Source: Lactobacillus iners DSM 13335
Lineage (GTDB): Bacteria > Bacillota > Bacilli > Lactobacillales > Lactobacillaceae
Direction of reading: 5' to 3'
DNA length: 64,000 nt
Assembly (NCBI RefSeq): GCF_000160875.1
Contig: NZ_GG700809.1
Coordinates: 28,701-92,700, forward strand
The position numbers were made by a program, and so were the translations under genes. This document shows, piece by piece, positions 34,216-44,310 of this stretch (position 1 is its first letter; each line of letters begins with the position of its first letter). The notes under the pieces are model-generated. The model saw nothing but the letters and a program-made list of their open reading frames with translations, was not told where the DNA came from and did no database searches.

Positions 34216-34713
34216 TAATAATGTAATCAGTGTAAGCCATTGCCCTAAGAATAAAAAGGGCAAGAAAGGTAATGATCTATTATTTTTATTGTGAAATATT
34301 ATATATATTAAGGCAGTGCAACATGCGATTAAAAGGATATGTAGTGATATACCTACTCCATATATTCCGCAAAAAATAATGAAGTAAAATAAATCGCCAC
34401 TGCCTATTTTTTTACTCAAAATTAAGATAAAAAATACGAAAAACAAGATGAGGAAAATTTTCCATTCCCCTGCAGTGAAAGCACCAAAACTATTTTTCCA
34501 TTCTATGATTAAGCTGATTATAGGGATGATAGCTAATAATAAATAAAATTCTTGGTTAAAGAAATCACTGATAATAGCGTATGAAAAAAATCCCGTAGAG
34601 AGGATTAATATTATCTTGGAACATAAAATATAAGGTAGTGACAGCCAAATTATACTTAATTGTCCTAATAGCAGAATCAGAATTAAAATATTATTTTTGT
34701 AGTTATTTTTCAT
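34207..34713 (-). CDS. comC: Prepilin peptidase (A24 family), short form
   Basis: This is a membrane aspartic peptidase-like protein of 168 aa. The catalytic Asp residues are seen in ISDFFNQEFY and in the GxGD motif KKIGSGDLFYF. The N-terminal methylase-like cytosolic domain with its Cys pairs is absent, and the chain starts with a membrane helix. It could process competence pseudopilins, but lactobacilli of this group are not known to be readily transformable. It may also be truncated at the N-terminus. The ribosome site GAGGTAA is good. Confidence 0.72.
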   Translation of the reverse strand: MKNNYKNNILILILLLGQLSIIWLSLPYILCSKIILILSTGFFSYAIISDFFNQEFYLLLAIIPIISLIIEWKNSFGAFTAGEWKIFLILFFVFFILILSKKIGSGDLFYFIIFCGIYGVGISLHILLIACCTALIYIIFHNKNNRSLPFLPFLFLGQWLTLITLLLL

Positions 34714-34779
34714 AAATTACCTCGTTATCTATAATGCATAATTTATTACGCAAAATTAGTATAAATATATAAAAAAGTG

Positions 34780-34809
34780 TTGACATATTAGTCTCACATG
34801 CATTATTCT
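34780..34809 (+). promoter_or_regulatory. str operon promoter
   Basis: TTGACA at 34780-34785 and TATTCT at 34804-34809 with an 18-bp spacer. A leader hairpin GGGGGTT/AACTCCC lies downstream at 34833-34855. Confidence 0.75.
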
Positions 34810-34885
34810 ATTAATTGTGCATATATTATGTTTGGGGGTTAAAAAAGAAACTCCCGGATGTGTGAACAATTAGGAGGAAAAATTA

Positions 34886-35293
34886 ATGCCAACAATTAAC
34901 CAATTGGTTAGAAAAGGCCGTCATTCTAAGACGACTAAATCAAAGTCACCAGCTTTGAATTATGCTTATAATAGTATGAAAAAAGAAATGAATTATGATC
35001 CAGCACCACAAATGCGTGGTGTTGCAACTCGTGTAGGTACTATGACACCTAAGAAACCTAACTCAGCTTTGCGTAAGTACGCTCGTGTGCGTCTTTCTAA
35101 CTTAGTTGAAGTTACTGCTTATATTCCTGGTATTGGTCACAACTTACAAGAACACTCAGTTGTATTAATTCGTGGTGGTCGTGTAAAAGACCTTCCTGGT
35201 GTTCGTTATCATATTATTCGTGGTGCATTGGATACTGCCGGTGTTGACGGAAGAAAACAAGGTCGTTCCAAGTACGGTGCAAAGAAAGACTAA
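34886..35293 (+). CDS. rpsL: 30S ribosomal protein S12
   Basis: This is the 135-aa ribosomal protein of the decoding site. The sequence shows [17 protein letters not shown] and [20 protein letters not shown], which carry the streptomycin-contact lysines. It is the first gene of the str operon with rpsG and fusA, after AGGAGGA. Confidence 0.99.
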   Translation: MPTINQLVRKGRHSKTTKSKSPALNYAYNSMKKEMNYDPAPQMRGVATRVGTMTPKKPNSALRKYARVRLSNLVEVTAYIPGIGHNLQEHSVVLIRGGRVKDLPGVRYHIIRGALDTAGVDGRKQGRSKYGAKKD

Positions 35294-35308
35294 TAGGAGG
35301 AATAATCA

Positions 35309-35779
35309 ATGCCTAGAAAAGGTAATATTGCTAAGAAAAATGTTTTAGCAGATCCAATTTACAATTCAAAATTAGTTACTAAATTGATCAATCACTTAAT
35401 GGTTGATGGTAAGAAGGCTAAAGCTTCATCAATCCTTTATGATGCATTTGATATCATTAAGGAAAAGACAGGCAAAGAACCAGTAGAAGTCTTTGAAGAA
35501 GCAATGAACAATGTTATGCCTGTATTAGAAGTTAAAGCACGTCGTATAGGTGGTTCTAACTATCAAGTTCCTGTAGAAGTACGTCCTGAAAGAAGAACAA
35601 CTTTGGGATTAAGATGGTTGGTTTCTTATTCTCGTTTGCGTAATGAACATAATATGGATGAGCGTCTTGCTAATGAAATTATGGATGCAGCAAACAATAC
35701 TGGCTCAGCAGTTAAGAAGCGTGAAGATGTGCATAGAATGGCAGAAGCTAACCGTGCATTTGCTCACTATCGTTTCTAA
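35309..35779 (+). CDS. rpsG: 30S ribosomal protein S7
   Basis: This is the 156-aa protein that organises the 3' domain of 16S rRNA. It starts [19 protein letters not shown] and has the conserved segment [17 protein letters not shown]. It lies 15 bp after rpsL with TAGGAGG and is followed by fusA. Confidence 0.99.
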   Translation: MPRKGNIAKKNVLADPIYNSKLVTKLINHLMVDGKKAKASSILYDAFDIIKEKTGKEPVEVFEEAMNNVMPVLEVKARRIGGSNYQVPVEVRPERRTTLGLRWLVSYSRLRNEHNMDERLANEIMDAANNTGSAVKKREDVHRMAEANRAFAHYRF

Positions 35780-35811
35780 TCAGTTAGTTTTTAAAAGGAG
35801 TAAAAAAATTT

Positions 35812-37902
35812 ATGGCTAATAAACGTGAGTTCTCTTTGGAAAAAACACGTAATATTGGTATCATGGCTCACATTGATGCTGGTAAAACAACTACTACTGA
35901 ACGTATTTTGTACTATACGGGTAAGATCCACAAAATTGGTGAAACACACGAAGGTGATTCACAAATGGACTGGATGGAAGAAGAAAAAGAGCGTGGTATT
36001 ACTATTACATCTGCAGCTACCACTGCTCAATGGAAAGATCACAGAATCAACATTATTGATACCCCAGGACACGTTGACTTCACTATAGAAGTAGAGCGTT
36101 CTCTTCGTGTTCTTGATGGTGCTGTTACTGTTCTTGATGCACAGTCAGGTGTTGAACCTCAGACAGAAAATGTTTGGCGTCAAGCTGAAACTTATGGTGT
36201 ACCACGTATTGTTTTTGTTAACAAGATGGATAAAATTGGTGCAAACTTTGACTTTTCTGTTAAAAGTTTACATGAACGTTTGAATGCTAATGCTCATGCT
36301 GTACAAATGCCAATTGGTGCCGAAGATCAATTTGAAGGTGTCATTGACTTAATCGAAATGGTTGCAGATGTTTATGATGAAGATCAACTTGGTGCTAAAT
36401 GGGAAACTATTCCTGTACCTGATGAGTACAAAGAAGAAGCAGAAATGCGTCGTGCAGAGTTGATTGAAGCCGTTGCAGATGTTGATGATAACGTTATGGA
36501 AAAATATCTTGGCGGTGAAGAAATATCAAATGAAGAATTAAAGGCAGCTATTCGTAAGGCTACTTTAAACTTGGAATTCTTCCCTGTTTTTGCTGGATCA
36601 GCATTTAAGAACAAAGGTGTTCAAATGATGTTGGATGGTGTTATTGATTACTTGCCATCTCCAGTTGATGTTAAACCATACGTTGCTCATGAACCAAAGA
36701 CTGGTGAAGAAGTTGAACTTCTTGCAGATGATGACAAGCCTTTTGCAGCACTTGCATTTAAGATTGCAACTGACCCATTTGTAGGTCGTTTGACATTTAT
36801 ACGTGTATACACTGGATCATTACAATCTGGTTCTTATGTATTGAATGCTTCTAAAAATTCTCGTGAACGTGTAGGTCGTTTGTTACAAATGCATGCCAAT
36901 ACACGTCAAGAAATTCCTGAAGTTTTCTCAGGTGATATTGCAGGTGCTATCGGTTTGAAGAACACTACTACAGGTGATTCTTTAACTGATCCTAACCATC
37001 CACTTATTTTGGAAAGTTTACAAATTCCAGATCCTGTTATTCAAGTTTCTATTGAACCAAAATCTAAAGCTGATCGTGACAAAATGGATGTAGCTCTTCA
37101 AAAACTTACTGAAGAAGATCCAACATTCAAAGCTGAAACTAACCCTGAAACTGGTCAAACTTTAGTTGCTGGTATGGGTGAATTACACTTAGACATTCAA
37201 GTTGAGCGTATGAAACGTGAATTTGGTGTTGAAGCTACTATTGGTGAACCTCAAGTTGCATATCGTGAAACATTTACTAAAGTTGCATCAGCACAAGGTA
37301 AATTTGTTCGTCAATCTGGTGGTAAAGGTCAATATGGTGATGTTTGGATTGAATTTACTCCTCAAGAAGAAGGAAAAGGTTACGAATTCGAAGATGCCAT
37401 TGTTGGTGGTGTTGTTCCTCGTGAATACATTCCAGCAGTTGATGCCGGCTTGCAAGAAGCTATGAAGAATGGTGTATTAGCAGGTTATCCATTAATTGAT
37501 GTTAAAGCAAAATTATATGATGGTAGTTACCATGAAGTTGACTCCTCTGAAGCTGCATTTAAAGTTGCTGCTTCCTTGGCACTAAAGAACGCTGCATCTA
37601 AAGCAGGTGCAGTTGTGTTGGAACCAATTATGAAAGTTCAAGTTATAACTCCTGAAGAATACTTGGGTGATGTAATGGGTTCAATTACTGCTCGTCGTGG
37701 TACTATGGAAGGTATGGAAGATAGAGCTGGTGCTAAGGTAATTAACTCCTTTGTTCCACTTTCTGAAATGTTTGGTTACGCTACTACTTTACGTTCTTCT
37801 ACTCAGGGTCGTGGTACATTTACTATGGTATTTGATCACTATGCACCAACACCTAAGTCTATTCAAGAAGAGATTATTAAAAGCCGTGGCGGTAATGCCT
37901 AA
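35812..37902 (+). CDS. fusA: Elongation factor G
   Basis: This is the translocation GTPase of 696 aa. GTPase motifs are [30 protein letters not shown] and NKMDK. The later domains include [16 protein letters not shown] and [13 protein letters not shown]. It closes the str operon and is followed by a terminator. Confidence 0.99.
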   Translation: MANKREFSLEKTRNIGIMAHIDAGKTTTTERILYYTGKIHKIGETHEGDSQMDWMEEEKERGITITSAATTAQWKDHRINIIDTPGHVDFTIEVERSLRVLDGAVTVLDAQSGVEPQTENVWRQAETYGVPRIVFVNKMDKIGANFDFSVKSLHERLNANAHAVQMPIGAEDQFEGVIDLIEMVADVYDEDQLGAKWETIPVPDEYKEEAEMRRAELIEAVADVDDNVMEKYLGGEEISNEELKAAIRKATLNLEFFPVFAGSAFKNKGVQMMLDGVIDYLPSPVDVKPYVAHEPKTGEEVELLADDDKPFAALAFKIATDPFVGRLTFIRVYTGSLQSGSYVLNASKNSRERVGRLLQMHANTRQEIPEVFSGDIAGAIGLKNTTTGDSLTDPNHPLILESLQIPDPVIQVSIEPKSKADRDKMDVALQKLTEEDPTFKAETNPETGQTLVAGMGELHLDIQVERMKREFGVEATIGEPQVAYRETFTKVASAQGKFVRQSGGKGQYGDVWIEFTPQEEGKGYEFEDAIVGGVVPREYIPAVDAGLQEAMKNGVLAGYPLIDVKAKLYDGSYHEVDSSEAAFKVAASLALKNAASKAGAVVLEPIMKVQVITPEEYLGDVMGSITARRGTMEGMEDRAGAKVINSFVPLSEMFGYATTLRSSTQGRGTFTMVFDHYAPTPKSIQEEIIKSRGGNA

Positions 37903-37948
37903 TGATGTTTAAGAAGCCTAAAATGCTTTTTAAATAAAATTATTAAAA

Positions 37949-37992
37949 ATACACGATTTCTTTCGAAAAGTTGAGATCGTGTATTTTTTTAT
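37949..37992 (+). terminator. Terminator of the str operon
   Basis: AATACACGAT pairs with ATCGTGTATT around an 18-base loop, followed by a T-run. Confidence 0.85.
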
Positions 37993-38084
37993 AAAATATT
38001 ACCTGAGGTGGATTTTATATTTCTTAAATTGCATATAATGTGTTAAAATTGTATGCAAAGTTTTATATGGTATGGGTGAATATT

Positions 38085-40376
38085 TTGACAAAAAAATCAG
38101 AGCAACAAAAGGAACAAGAGCATTTAGATCATGTTTTATCTCTAATTCAGGATCGAATTAAAATAGTTGAAAAATCAATAAGTGGTGCACAATCTGAGGC
38201 ACAAAATTTAAATGCCCACTTTTTTGATGATTTAAAGTTAGACTACGATGGATATTCTACTTCGATGGAAACAGCTTTATCTATTCATCAGCAACAACAA
38301 TTATTGGAAGAACGACAAAATGCGTGGCAGCATGCTACTAAGCAGTTATCTACATTACAGCGATTAAATAAAAGACCTTATTTTGCGAGAATTGACTTTC
38401 AGGAACAGAATGAGAAACCCGAAACTATATATATTGGCTTAGGTTCGTTTGCGGATAAAAATGATCAATTTTTAATTTATGATTGGCGAGCTCCAATATC
38501 ATCTATCTATTATGATGGAAAATTAGGATCAGTTACTTATTATGCTCCTGATGGTGAGCAAGAAGTATTGATGACTAAAAAGAGACAATTTTCAATAAAA
38601 GATGGACAAATAATTAATATGTTTGATACCAATGAATCGATTGGCGATCAAATGCTAATTAACGTTCTGAACGAAAAATCTTCTACGCAAATGAAGTCTA
38701 TCGTTACAACCATTCAACGAGAGCAAAATAAAATTATCAGAAATACTACTGCTGACTTATTATTTGTACAAGGCTCAGCAGGTTCAGGTAAGACGAGTGC
38801 AATTTTGCAGCGAATAGCGTATTTGCTTTATAGATATCGTGGTAATTTGGTATCGAGTGATGTAATAATGTTTAGTCCTAATCAATTGTTTAATGACTAT
38901 GTTAAGAATGTTTTGCCAGAGATGGGAGAACAAAATATGGTGCAGATGACATATAGGCAATTTGTCTCGAGAAGGGTACCAGCTTTTAAAGTTGAATCTT
39001 TATTTGATCAATTTGAAGATCAAAATAAAAATCCTAAGATTGCTAAATTAAAAGATTCTTTAGAATTTTTTGAGGCAATTAATCATTATAGTAAACATTT
39101 GATCAAACATGGTGTTGTTTTTAAAAATATATATTTTAAGGATAAAGAAAAACCCTTTTTTGACAAAGATTATATTAAAGATATCTACTATAGTTTCAAT
39201 GAAAATTACAATTTGCGTAATAGAATCGAAGCTACTCGTGAAAAATTAGTTGCTAGGTTAAATGAAAGTATATCAGCTGAAGCTAAAAAAGCCTGGGTTG
39301 CTAAATATTTAGAATCAATTAGTAAAGAAGAGCTCAATAAATTATATGATAGACCAGATCAAGAATTTGCATCTAGTACAGAAGAAGAGCGTTTTTTATC
39401 TAAGAAAATCGTTATAAAGAGTCTTAAGCAGGTATTGCGTAAAGTCAATGCTAATAGTTTTTTCAATATCCGAGCTCAATATTTAGCATTTTTACGTGCT
39501 ATCCCTAAAATGATAGATTTACAGCAATATGGAATTTCGGAAAATGAATGGTACGATCATATTGAATTAGTTAAACAGAACTTTGTGCATAAGCAAATTA
39601 AAATTACGGATATATCATCATATCTATATTTATATGATGTAATAACAGGCCGCAGAGTAAATTATGAAATGAGATATGCTTTTATTGATGAAATTCAAGA
39701 TTATACACCATTTCAATTGGCATATTTAAAATATAATTTTCCACGTGCAAAATTTACGATGTTAGGCGATTTAAACCAAGCTATTTTTACTAAAGACGAT
39801 AGCTTAACCCTGTTAGATAAAGTCAAGCAATTATTCATATCAGAAAAAATAGAATTAATAAAATTAACCAAGTCTTATCGTTCAACGAAACAAATTACAG
39901 ATTTTACCAAACAAATTTTAAAATCTGGTGAATTAATAGAAGCATTTGATCGTAATGGAGCTAAACCAACAATTTGGCATTGTGATAATGCAAGTGCAGT
40001 ACATAAAATAAATGACATTCTAATAGCTAATAATCAGGAAAAATTGACCACGGCTATTATTACTAAGACTCTTGAAGAGGCACGTGATTTAACTACTAAA
40101 TTAAAAAGTGAATCAATCAAGGTGACATTAATTGCTACAGCTAATCAAAGATTAGTTCCAGGTGTATTAGTTATTCCTTCATATTTAGCTAAGGGATTAG
40201 AGTTTGATGCTGTAATTGCTTGGCAAGTTAATAATACTAATTATCATAAAGAGGATGAACGGCAGTTATTGTATACCATTACATCTAGAGCTATGTATAA
40301 GTTAGATTTAATTTATACAGATGAATTGAGCGATTTGTTGCGGGAGATAAAAGCTGATACCTGTAAATGGAGTTAA
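38085..40376 (+). CDS. helD: RNA polymerase recycling motor HelD (superfamily I helicase-like)
   Basis: This is a UvrD/Rep-type ATPase of about 763 aa that frees stalled RNA polymerase from DNA, acting with the delta subunit. The N-terminal part is helical coiled coil (about residues 1-80). Walker A is VQGSAGSGKTSAILQR, Walker B-like is FIDEIQDYTPFQLA, with LGDLNQAIF and AKGLEFDAVIAW further on. I place the start at the TTG at 38085 after GGGTG; a TATAAT at 38034-38039 rules out the longer frame. An ATG at 38067 is an alternative. Confidence 0.88.
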   Translation: MTKKSEQQKEQEHLDHVLSLIQDRIKIVEKSISGAQSEAQNLNAHFFDDLKLDYDGYSTSMETALSIHQQQQLLEERQNAWQHATKQLSTLQRLNKRPYFARIDFQEQNEKPETIYIGLGSFADKNDQFLIYDWRAPISSIYYDGKLGSVTYYAPDGEQEVLMTKKRQFSIKDGQIINMFDTNESIGDQMLINVLNEKSSTQMKSIVTTIQREQNKIIRNTTADLLFVQGSAGSGKTSAILQRIAYLLYRYRGNLVSSDVIMFSPNQLFNDYVKNVLPEMGEQNMVQMTYRQFVSRRVPAFKVESLFDQFEDQNKNPKIAKLKDSLEFFEAINHYSKHLIKHGVVFKNIYFKDKEKPFFDKDYIKDIYYSFNENYNLRNRIEATREKLVARLNESISAEAKKAWVAKYLESISKEELNKLYDRPDQEFASSTEEERFLSKKIVIKSLKQVLRKVNANSFFNIRAQYLAFLRAIPKMIDLQQYGISENEWYDHIELVKQNFVHKQIKITDISSYLYLYDVITGRRVNYEMRYAFIDEIQDYTPFQLAYLKYNFPRAKFTMLGDLNQAIFTKDDSLTLLDKVKQLFISEKIELIKLTKSYRSTKQITDFTKQILKSGELIEAFDRNGAKPTIWHCDNASAVHKINDILIANNQEKLTTAIITKTLEEARDLTTKLKSESIKVTLIATANQRLVPGVLVIPSYLAKGLEFDAVIAWQVNNTNYHKEDERQLLYTITSRAMYKLDLIYTDELSDLLREIKADTCKWS

Positions 40377-40463
40377 TTGCATCAGTTATCAGATAAAATA
40401 ACTTTTATTTTTCTATTTTATATGATAGGCTAGATTAGGTTGGTTTCAAAAGAAGGTGAACTA

Positions 40464-41306
40464 TTGGAAGAGGATTATATAAAAATAACTCCTGAGATGT
40501 GGCGACATTGCGTGTCACCAGGGGCTAATAGTTTAGATTTTTTGATTTTACTGATTGAAAAATCTTATACCAATTATTTAAATAAACAAAAGAATAATTT
40601 GCAATTTGTAACCAAATCAATAGTTAATCCACCTTTTGTAGTAGCAGTTACAGGTTCAGTTGCATCGGGAAAGTCTACTTTGAGTAAAAAGCTAAAGCTT
40701 GCCTTGCAAGAAAAATATGGCAATGATAATGTAGATCTTGTTTCTATGGATGGATTTATTATGTCCAACGCAGAGTTGGATGATAAGGGGTTAATGTCTC
40801 AGAAAGGTTTTCCTAGCTCGTTTAAATGGGATGCTATAGTTAATTTTTTGACTGAGATTAAACGAAGGCGTCCCAAAGTACCATATAGATTATATTCTCA
40901 GACTATTTCTGACTTGGTGCCAGATAAAATTGCTTATGTTAAACAGCCAGATATATTATTGGTTGAGGGAATAAATTTATTACAAACTTATGGTAAACAA
41001 AAAGTTTTGACGGATTTTATTGATCTTAGTATCTATTTAGATGCTGATGAATCATTACTTGAATCTTGGTTTATGGACCGCTTTCATCAACTTTTAGTAG
41101 TTAATGCTAATAGTCCTGATAATTTCTTTTATAGGTGGGTTAAGATGCCCACTACAGAGGCTGACCGATTAGCACATCAAGTTTGGCGTGATGTAAATTT
41201 GAAAAATCTACATGAATATATTTTACCAAGTAAAGAACGTGCAGATTTAATTGTTAAAAAATGTAGAGATCATATAATGACTGATTTTTATATAAAAAAA
41301 TATTAG
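40464..41306 (+). CDS. coaA: Type I pantothenate kinase
   Basis: This is the first enzyme of coenzyme A synthesis, about 280 aa. The P-loop is VTGSVASGKSTLSKKL, followed by VSMDGFIMSNAEL and LLVEGINLL. The C-terminal segment FFYRWVKMPTTEADRLAHQVW is family-typical. The start is the TTG at 40464, seven bases after AGAAGGTG. It is somewhat shorter than enterobacterial CoaA at the N-terminus. It precedes efp by 12 bp. Confidence 0.93.
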   Translation: MEEDYIKITPEMWRHCVSPGANSLDFLILLIEKSYTNYLNKQKNNLQFVTKSIVNPPFVVAVTGSVASGKSTLSKKLKLALQEKYGNDNVDLVSMDGFIMSNAELDDKGLMSQKGFPSSFKWDAIVNFLTEIKRRRPKVPYRLYSQTISDLVPDKIAYVKQPDILLVEGINLLQTYGKQKVLTDFIDLSIYLDADESLLESWFMDRFHQLLVVNANSPDNFFYRWVKMPTTEADRLAHQVWRDVNLKNLHEYILPSKERADLIVKKCRDHIMTDFYIKKY

Positions 41307-41318
41307 GAGAAATGTATA

Positions 41319-41879
41319 ATGACAACAGCAATAGAATTAAAAAAAGGTATGATTTTTAAGCAAGATGGTAAATTGATAGAAGTATTAGTAAGTAACCATC
41401 ACAAGCCTGGTAAGGGTAATACAGTTATGCAAATGGATTTACGTGATGTAATGTCAGGATCTGTTGTACATAAAACAATGCGTCCAAGTGAAAAAGTTGA
41501 GTTAGTTCATGTTGATTTAAAAAAAGCACAATATCTTTATGATGATGAAGTAAACTTTATTTTTATGGATACTGCAACATATGAACAATATGAAATTCCT
41601 AAGGAGCATTTGTCAGAAGAAAGTAAATATTTATTACCAAATATTAATGTTGATTTGAAATTTACAGATGAGGGTCAATTGATAGGTGTTGGTCTTCCAA
41701 CTACTGTTAATATGAAAGTAGTTGAAACTCAACCAGGTATTAAAGGTGCTACTGCTGCTAGTGGTGGTAAGCCTGCAACTATGGAAACAGGATTAGTTGT
41801 GACTGTGCCTGATTTTATTAATGAAGGCGATGAGTTGATCATCAATACTGATACTGGTGAATATAAATCAAGAGCGTAA
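41319..41879 (+). CDS. efp: Elongation factor P
   Basis: This factor relieves ribosome stalling at proline stretches and is 186 aa. The KOW-like N-domain has the tip loop HHKPGKGNT with its Lys/Gly. The C-terminal OB domains include TAASGGKPATMETGLVVTVP. It is followed by a strong terminator. Lactobacilli often carry two efp genes; only one is in the window. Confidence 0.97.
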   Translation: MTTAIELKKGMIFKQDGKLIEVLVSNHHKPGKGNTVMQMDLRDVMSGSVVHKTMRPSEKVELVHVDLKKAQYLYDDEVNFIFMDTATYEQYEIPKEHLSEESKYLLPNINVDLKFTDEGQLIGVGLPTTVNMKVVETQPGIKGATAASGGKPATMETGLVVTVPDFINEGDELIINTDTGEYKSRA

Positions 41880-41886
41880 TATATTT

Positions 41887-41932
41887 TTAAAAAGTGAGTT
41901 CCAAAAATTTAGATTTTTGAGCTCACTTTTTT
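41887..41932 (+). terminator. Terminator after efp
   Basis: AAAAAGTGAG and CTCACTTTTT outer arms with an inner AAAAAT/ATTTTT extension, followed by T residues. Confidence 0.88.
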
Positions 41933-42035
41933 GTAAATTGATAGAAAAAATAGTTTTATATTAATATTTGACAGGTGCTATATAATACATAATATAAATA
42001 TTTTTCTATTTTGAAATAATATGGGGGAAGATGCT

Positions 42036-43316
42036 ATGAACGATATTGACACTGCATATATAGAGCAAAAATTTGTTGAATATTGTAAAGTGAATACACG
42101 CTCAGATCCAAATAACAATTGTGTACCTACAACTAAAGGGCAAGTAGAATTGTTAATGATTATAAAAAATGAGTTGCAAGAGTTAGGTTTAACAAATATA
42201 TCATATAGTGCTAAAGATTCATATTTAGTCGGATTACTACCTAGTAACACAGCTACGTTAACTACTGCAGTTGGTTTTGTAGCTCATGTAGATACTGCTG
42301 ATTATAATGCCGAAAATGTAAAACCACAAATTTATCGAAATTATGATGGTAAAAAAATTTATTTGGATCCTCAAAAAGATAGAGTGTTAGATCCTGCTGA
42401 GTTTCCTAGTCTTAAAAAACATATAGGCGAAACTTTGATAACAGCTTCTGGTAGCACTTTATTAGGTGCTGATGATAAAGCTGGTATAGCAGGATTGTTG
42501 GGTATGTTGAAATATTTTAAAAATCATCCTAATGCTGAACATGGTGATATCTGGGTAGCATTTGGTCCAGATGAAGAGATAGGACAAGGAGCTAAGCGGT
42601 TTGATATTAGTAGATTTCCTGTTGAATTTGCATATACATTAGATAATGGTGATCCAGGCGATATTGCATATGAAACCTTCAATGCAGCTAGTGCCACATT
42701 ACAATTTAAGGGAACGATTGTCCATCCTGGAGAAGCTTACGGCTTGATGGTGAATGCCACTACTATGGCTAGTGAATTTATTGAATCTTTACCTAAAGAT
42801 CAAGTTCCGGAAAAAAGTAAAGATTTTGAGGGATTCATGATGGTTCTTTCCAATAGCGGTGATGTTGGTTATGCCAAAGTTGAATTGATTATACGTGATT
42901 TTGATACTGATTCTTTTTTAGCTAAAAAGCAAATGCTCATAGATTTGGTTGATGCATTTAATAAAAAATATGGTGAGAATCGTGTAGAAATTTCCATGCA
43001 TGATCAATATAAAAGTCCAGGTGATCTGATTAAACAATATCCTTATGTAGTTAACTTGGTGTTGCATGCGTATGAAAAAATGGGGTTAGTTCCTAAAATA
43101 ATCCCATTTCGTGGTGGAACTGATGGCGATTTTATTTCTGAAAAGGGCATACCAACTCCAAATTTGTTTAATGGTGGTGCTAATTTCCATGGACCATATG
43201 AATATGTAAGTGTTGAAAGTATGTCTTTATTGTCAAAAACTTTAATAACAATAGTTCAGTTGCATCTAAAAATGTGTGATCATCGTGATAATACGCCTTT
43301 AAAAAGAAAATACTAA
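42036..43316 (+). CDS. pepT: Peptidase T (tripeptidase)
   Basis: This is an M20 zinc aminotripeptidase of 426 aa that works in cytosolic peptide use. Metal-site motifs are GFVAHVDTADYN, LLGADDKAGIAG, FGPDEEIGQGA and TLDNGDPGD. The start is the ATG at 42036 after GGGGGA; an in-frame ATG at 42021 overlaps that site and is rejected. Full length. Confidence 0.96.
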   Translation: MNDIDTAYIEQKFVEYCKVNTRSDPNNNCVPTTKGQVELLMIIKNELQELGLTNISYSAKDSYLVGLLPSNTATLTTAVGFVAHVDTADYNAENVKPQIYRNYDGKKIYLDPQKDRVLDPAEFPSLKKHIGETLITASGSTLLGADDKAGIAGLLGMLKYFKNHPNAEHGDIWVAFGPDEEIGQGAKRFDISRFPVEFAYTLDNGDPGDIAYETFNAASATLQFKGTIVHPGEAYGLMVNATTMASEFIESLPKDQVPEKSKDFEGFMMVLSNSGDVGYAKVELIIRDFDTDSFLAKKQMLIDLVDAFNKKYGENRVEISMHDQYKSPGDLIKQYPYVVNLVLHAYEKMGLVPKIIPFRGGTDGDFISEKGIPTPNLFNGGANFHGPYEYVSVESMSLLSKTLITIVQLHLKMCDHRDNTPLKRKY

Positions 43317-43335
43317 AATTATGGAGGTGAATTAA

Positions 43336-44247
43336 ATGGCACGGAGAAAAAAACCTCAAAAAAGAAATGATTTATCTAGGTCTATATTTTGGATAATATG
43401 TATTATTTTAGCTTTTACTTTCTGGGGTACTAAACGGAGTGCTTATCATACACATACTGATAATTATCGTACACAATTTAATAAACAGGTACCATCTTCT
43501 TCACATAGAGATAATTCGCCCAAAATTAATGCAACTTCAGAAATTCCAGCTGCAAAAATTGCTAAATCAGCATATGGTGGGTTAGATGATAGTGATTATC
43601 AAAAATTAGCTGCATGTAATTTTAAAAGTGGGGATGCAGCTTATGTATATGTTAATAATAATCACTCGACGCTAATCAAGAATGCATGGAAAATTAATAA
43701 GGTTATATACTCAAATTTAGATTCATTAAATCGGACATCTCATTCAAATACCGCTTTTTTAGAATCCCGAAATGTTGCTAATGATAGTTTGCGAGTGAGA
43801 CAATTTATTAATCCAACAGGATGGCATTCGAATAGACAAAATACTATGCGGACTCAGATATATAATCGTGGTCATATGATAGCATATTCTGTTTCTGCTG
43901 GTATTGATCAATCAGGAAGATATAATCCTAATAATCAATCAGGAGATCAAAATAATATAAAAAATTTGTTTACACAAACAGCATTTTCTAATCAAAAAAT
44001 TCAAACTATTTTTGAAAGTAAAGTCAGAAAAGCCTTGCGGATGGGGCAGAAAGTTATTTTTCAAGCAACCCCCATTTTTCGTGGTAATGAATTAATGGCT
44101 CGAGGTATTAATTTACAGGCTATTTCAGTCAATGGTTGGTTAGATTTTAATGTGTATATTTTTAACGTTCAGCCAGGGTATACCTTTGATTATGCAACTG
44201 GTAGAGCAAAAGTTGCTCGTGATTTTTCTGTTGGTTGGGTAAAATAA
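43336..44247 (+). CDS. DNA/RNA non-specific endonuclease (EndA/NRGH type)
   Basis: This is a membrane-anchored nuclease of 303 aa. After a basic N-terminus and one helix (about residues 17-32) comes a linker, then the beta-beta-alpha-metal nuclease domain. The catalytic motif is IYNRGHMIAYSVSAG (Asn in place of the more common Asp before Arg-Gly-His), with the metal Asn in QNNIKNLFTQTAFSNQ. It may degrade extracellular DNA. The ribosome site GGAGGTG is strong. Confidence 0.88.
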   Translation: MARRKKPQKRNDLSRSIFWIICIILAFTFWGTKRSAYHTHTDNYRTQFNKQVPSSSHRDNSPKINATSEIPAAKIAKSAYGGLDDSDYQKLAACNFKSGDAAYVYVNNNHSTLIKNAWKINKVIYSNLDSLNRTSHSNTAFLESRNVANDSLRVRQFINPTGWHSNRQNTMRTQIYNRGHMIAYSVSAGIDQSGRYNPNNQSGDQNNIKNLFTQTAFSNQKIQTIFESKVRKALRMGQKVIFQATPIFRGNELMARGINLQAISVNGWLDFNVYIFNVQPGYTFDYATGRAKVARDFSVGWVK

Positions 44248-44294
44248 AAAACATCCTAATGTTGATATTAATTAACATCGGATGTTTTTTTATA
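44246..44294 (+). terminator. Bidirectional terminator
   Basis: AAAAAACATCCTAATGTT pairs with AACATCGGATGTTTTTT around a 10-base loop, between convergent genes. Confidence 0.88.
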
Positions 44295-44310
44295 TAAATA
44301 ACTAAGTTTA

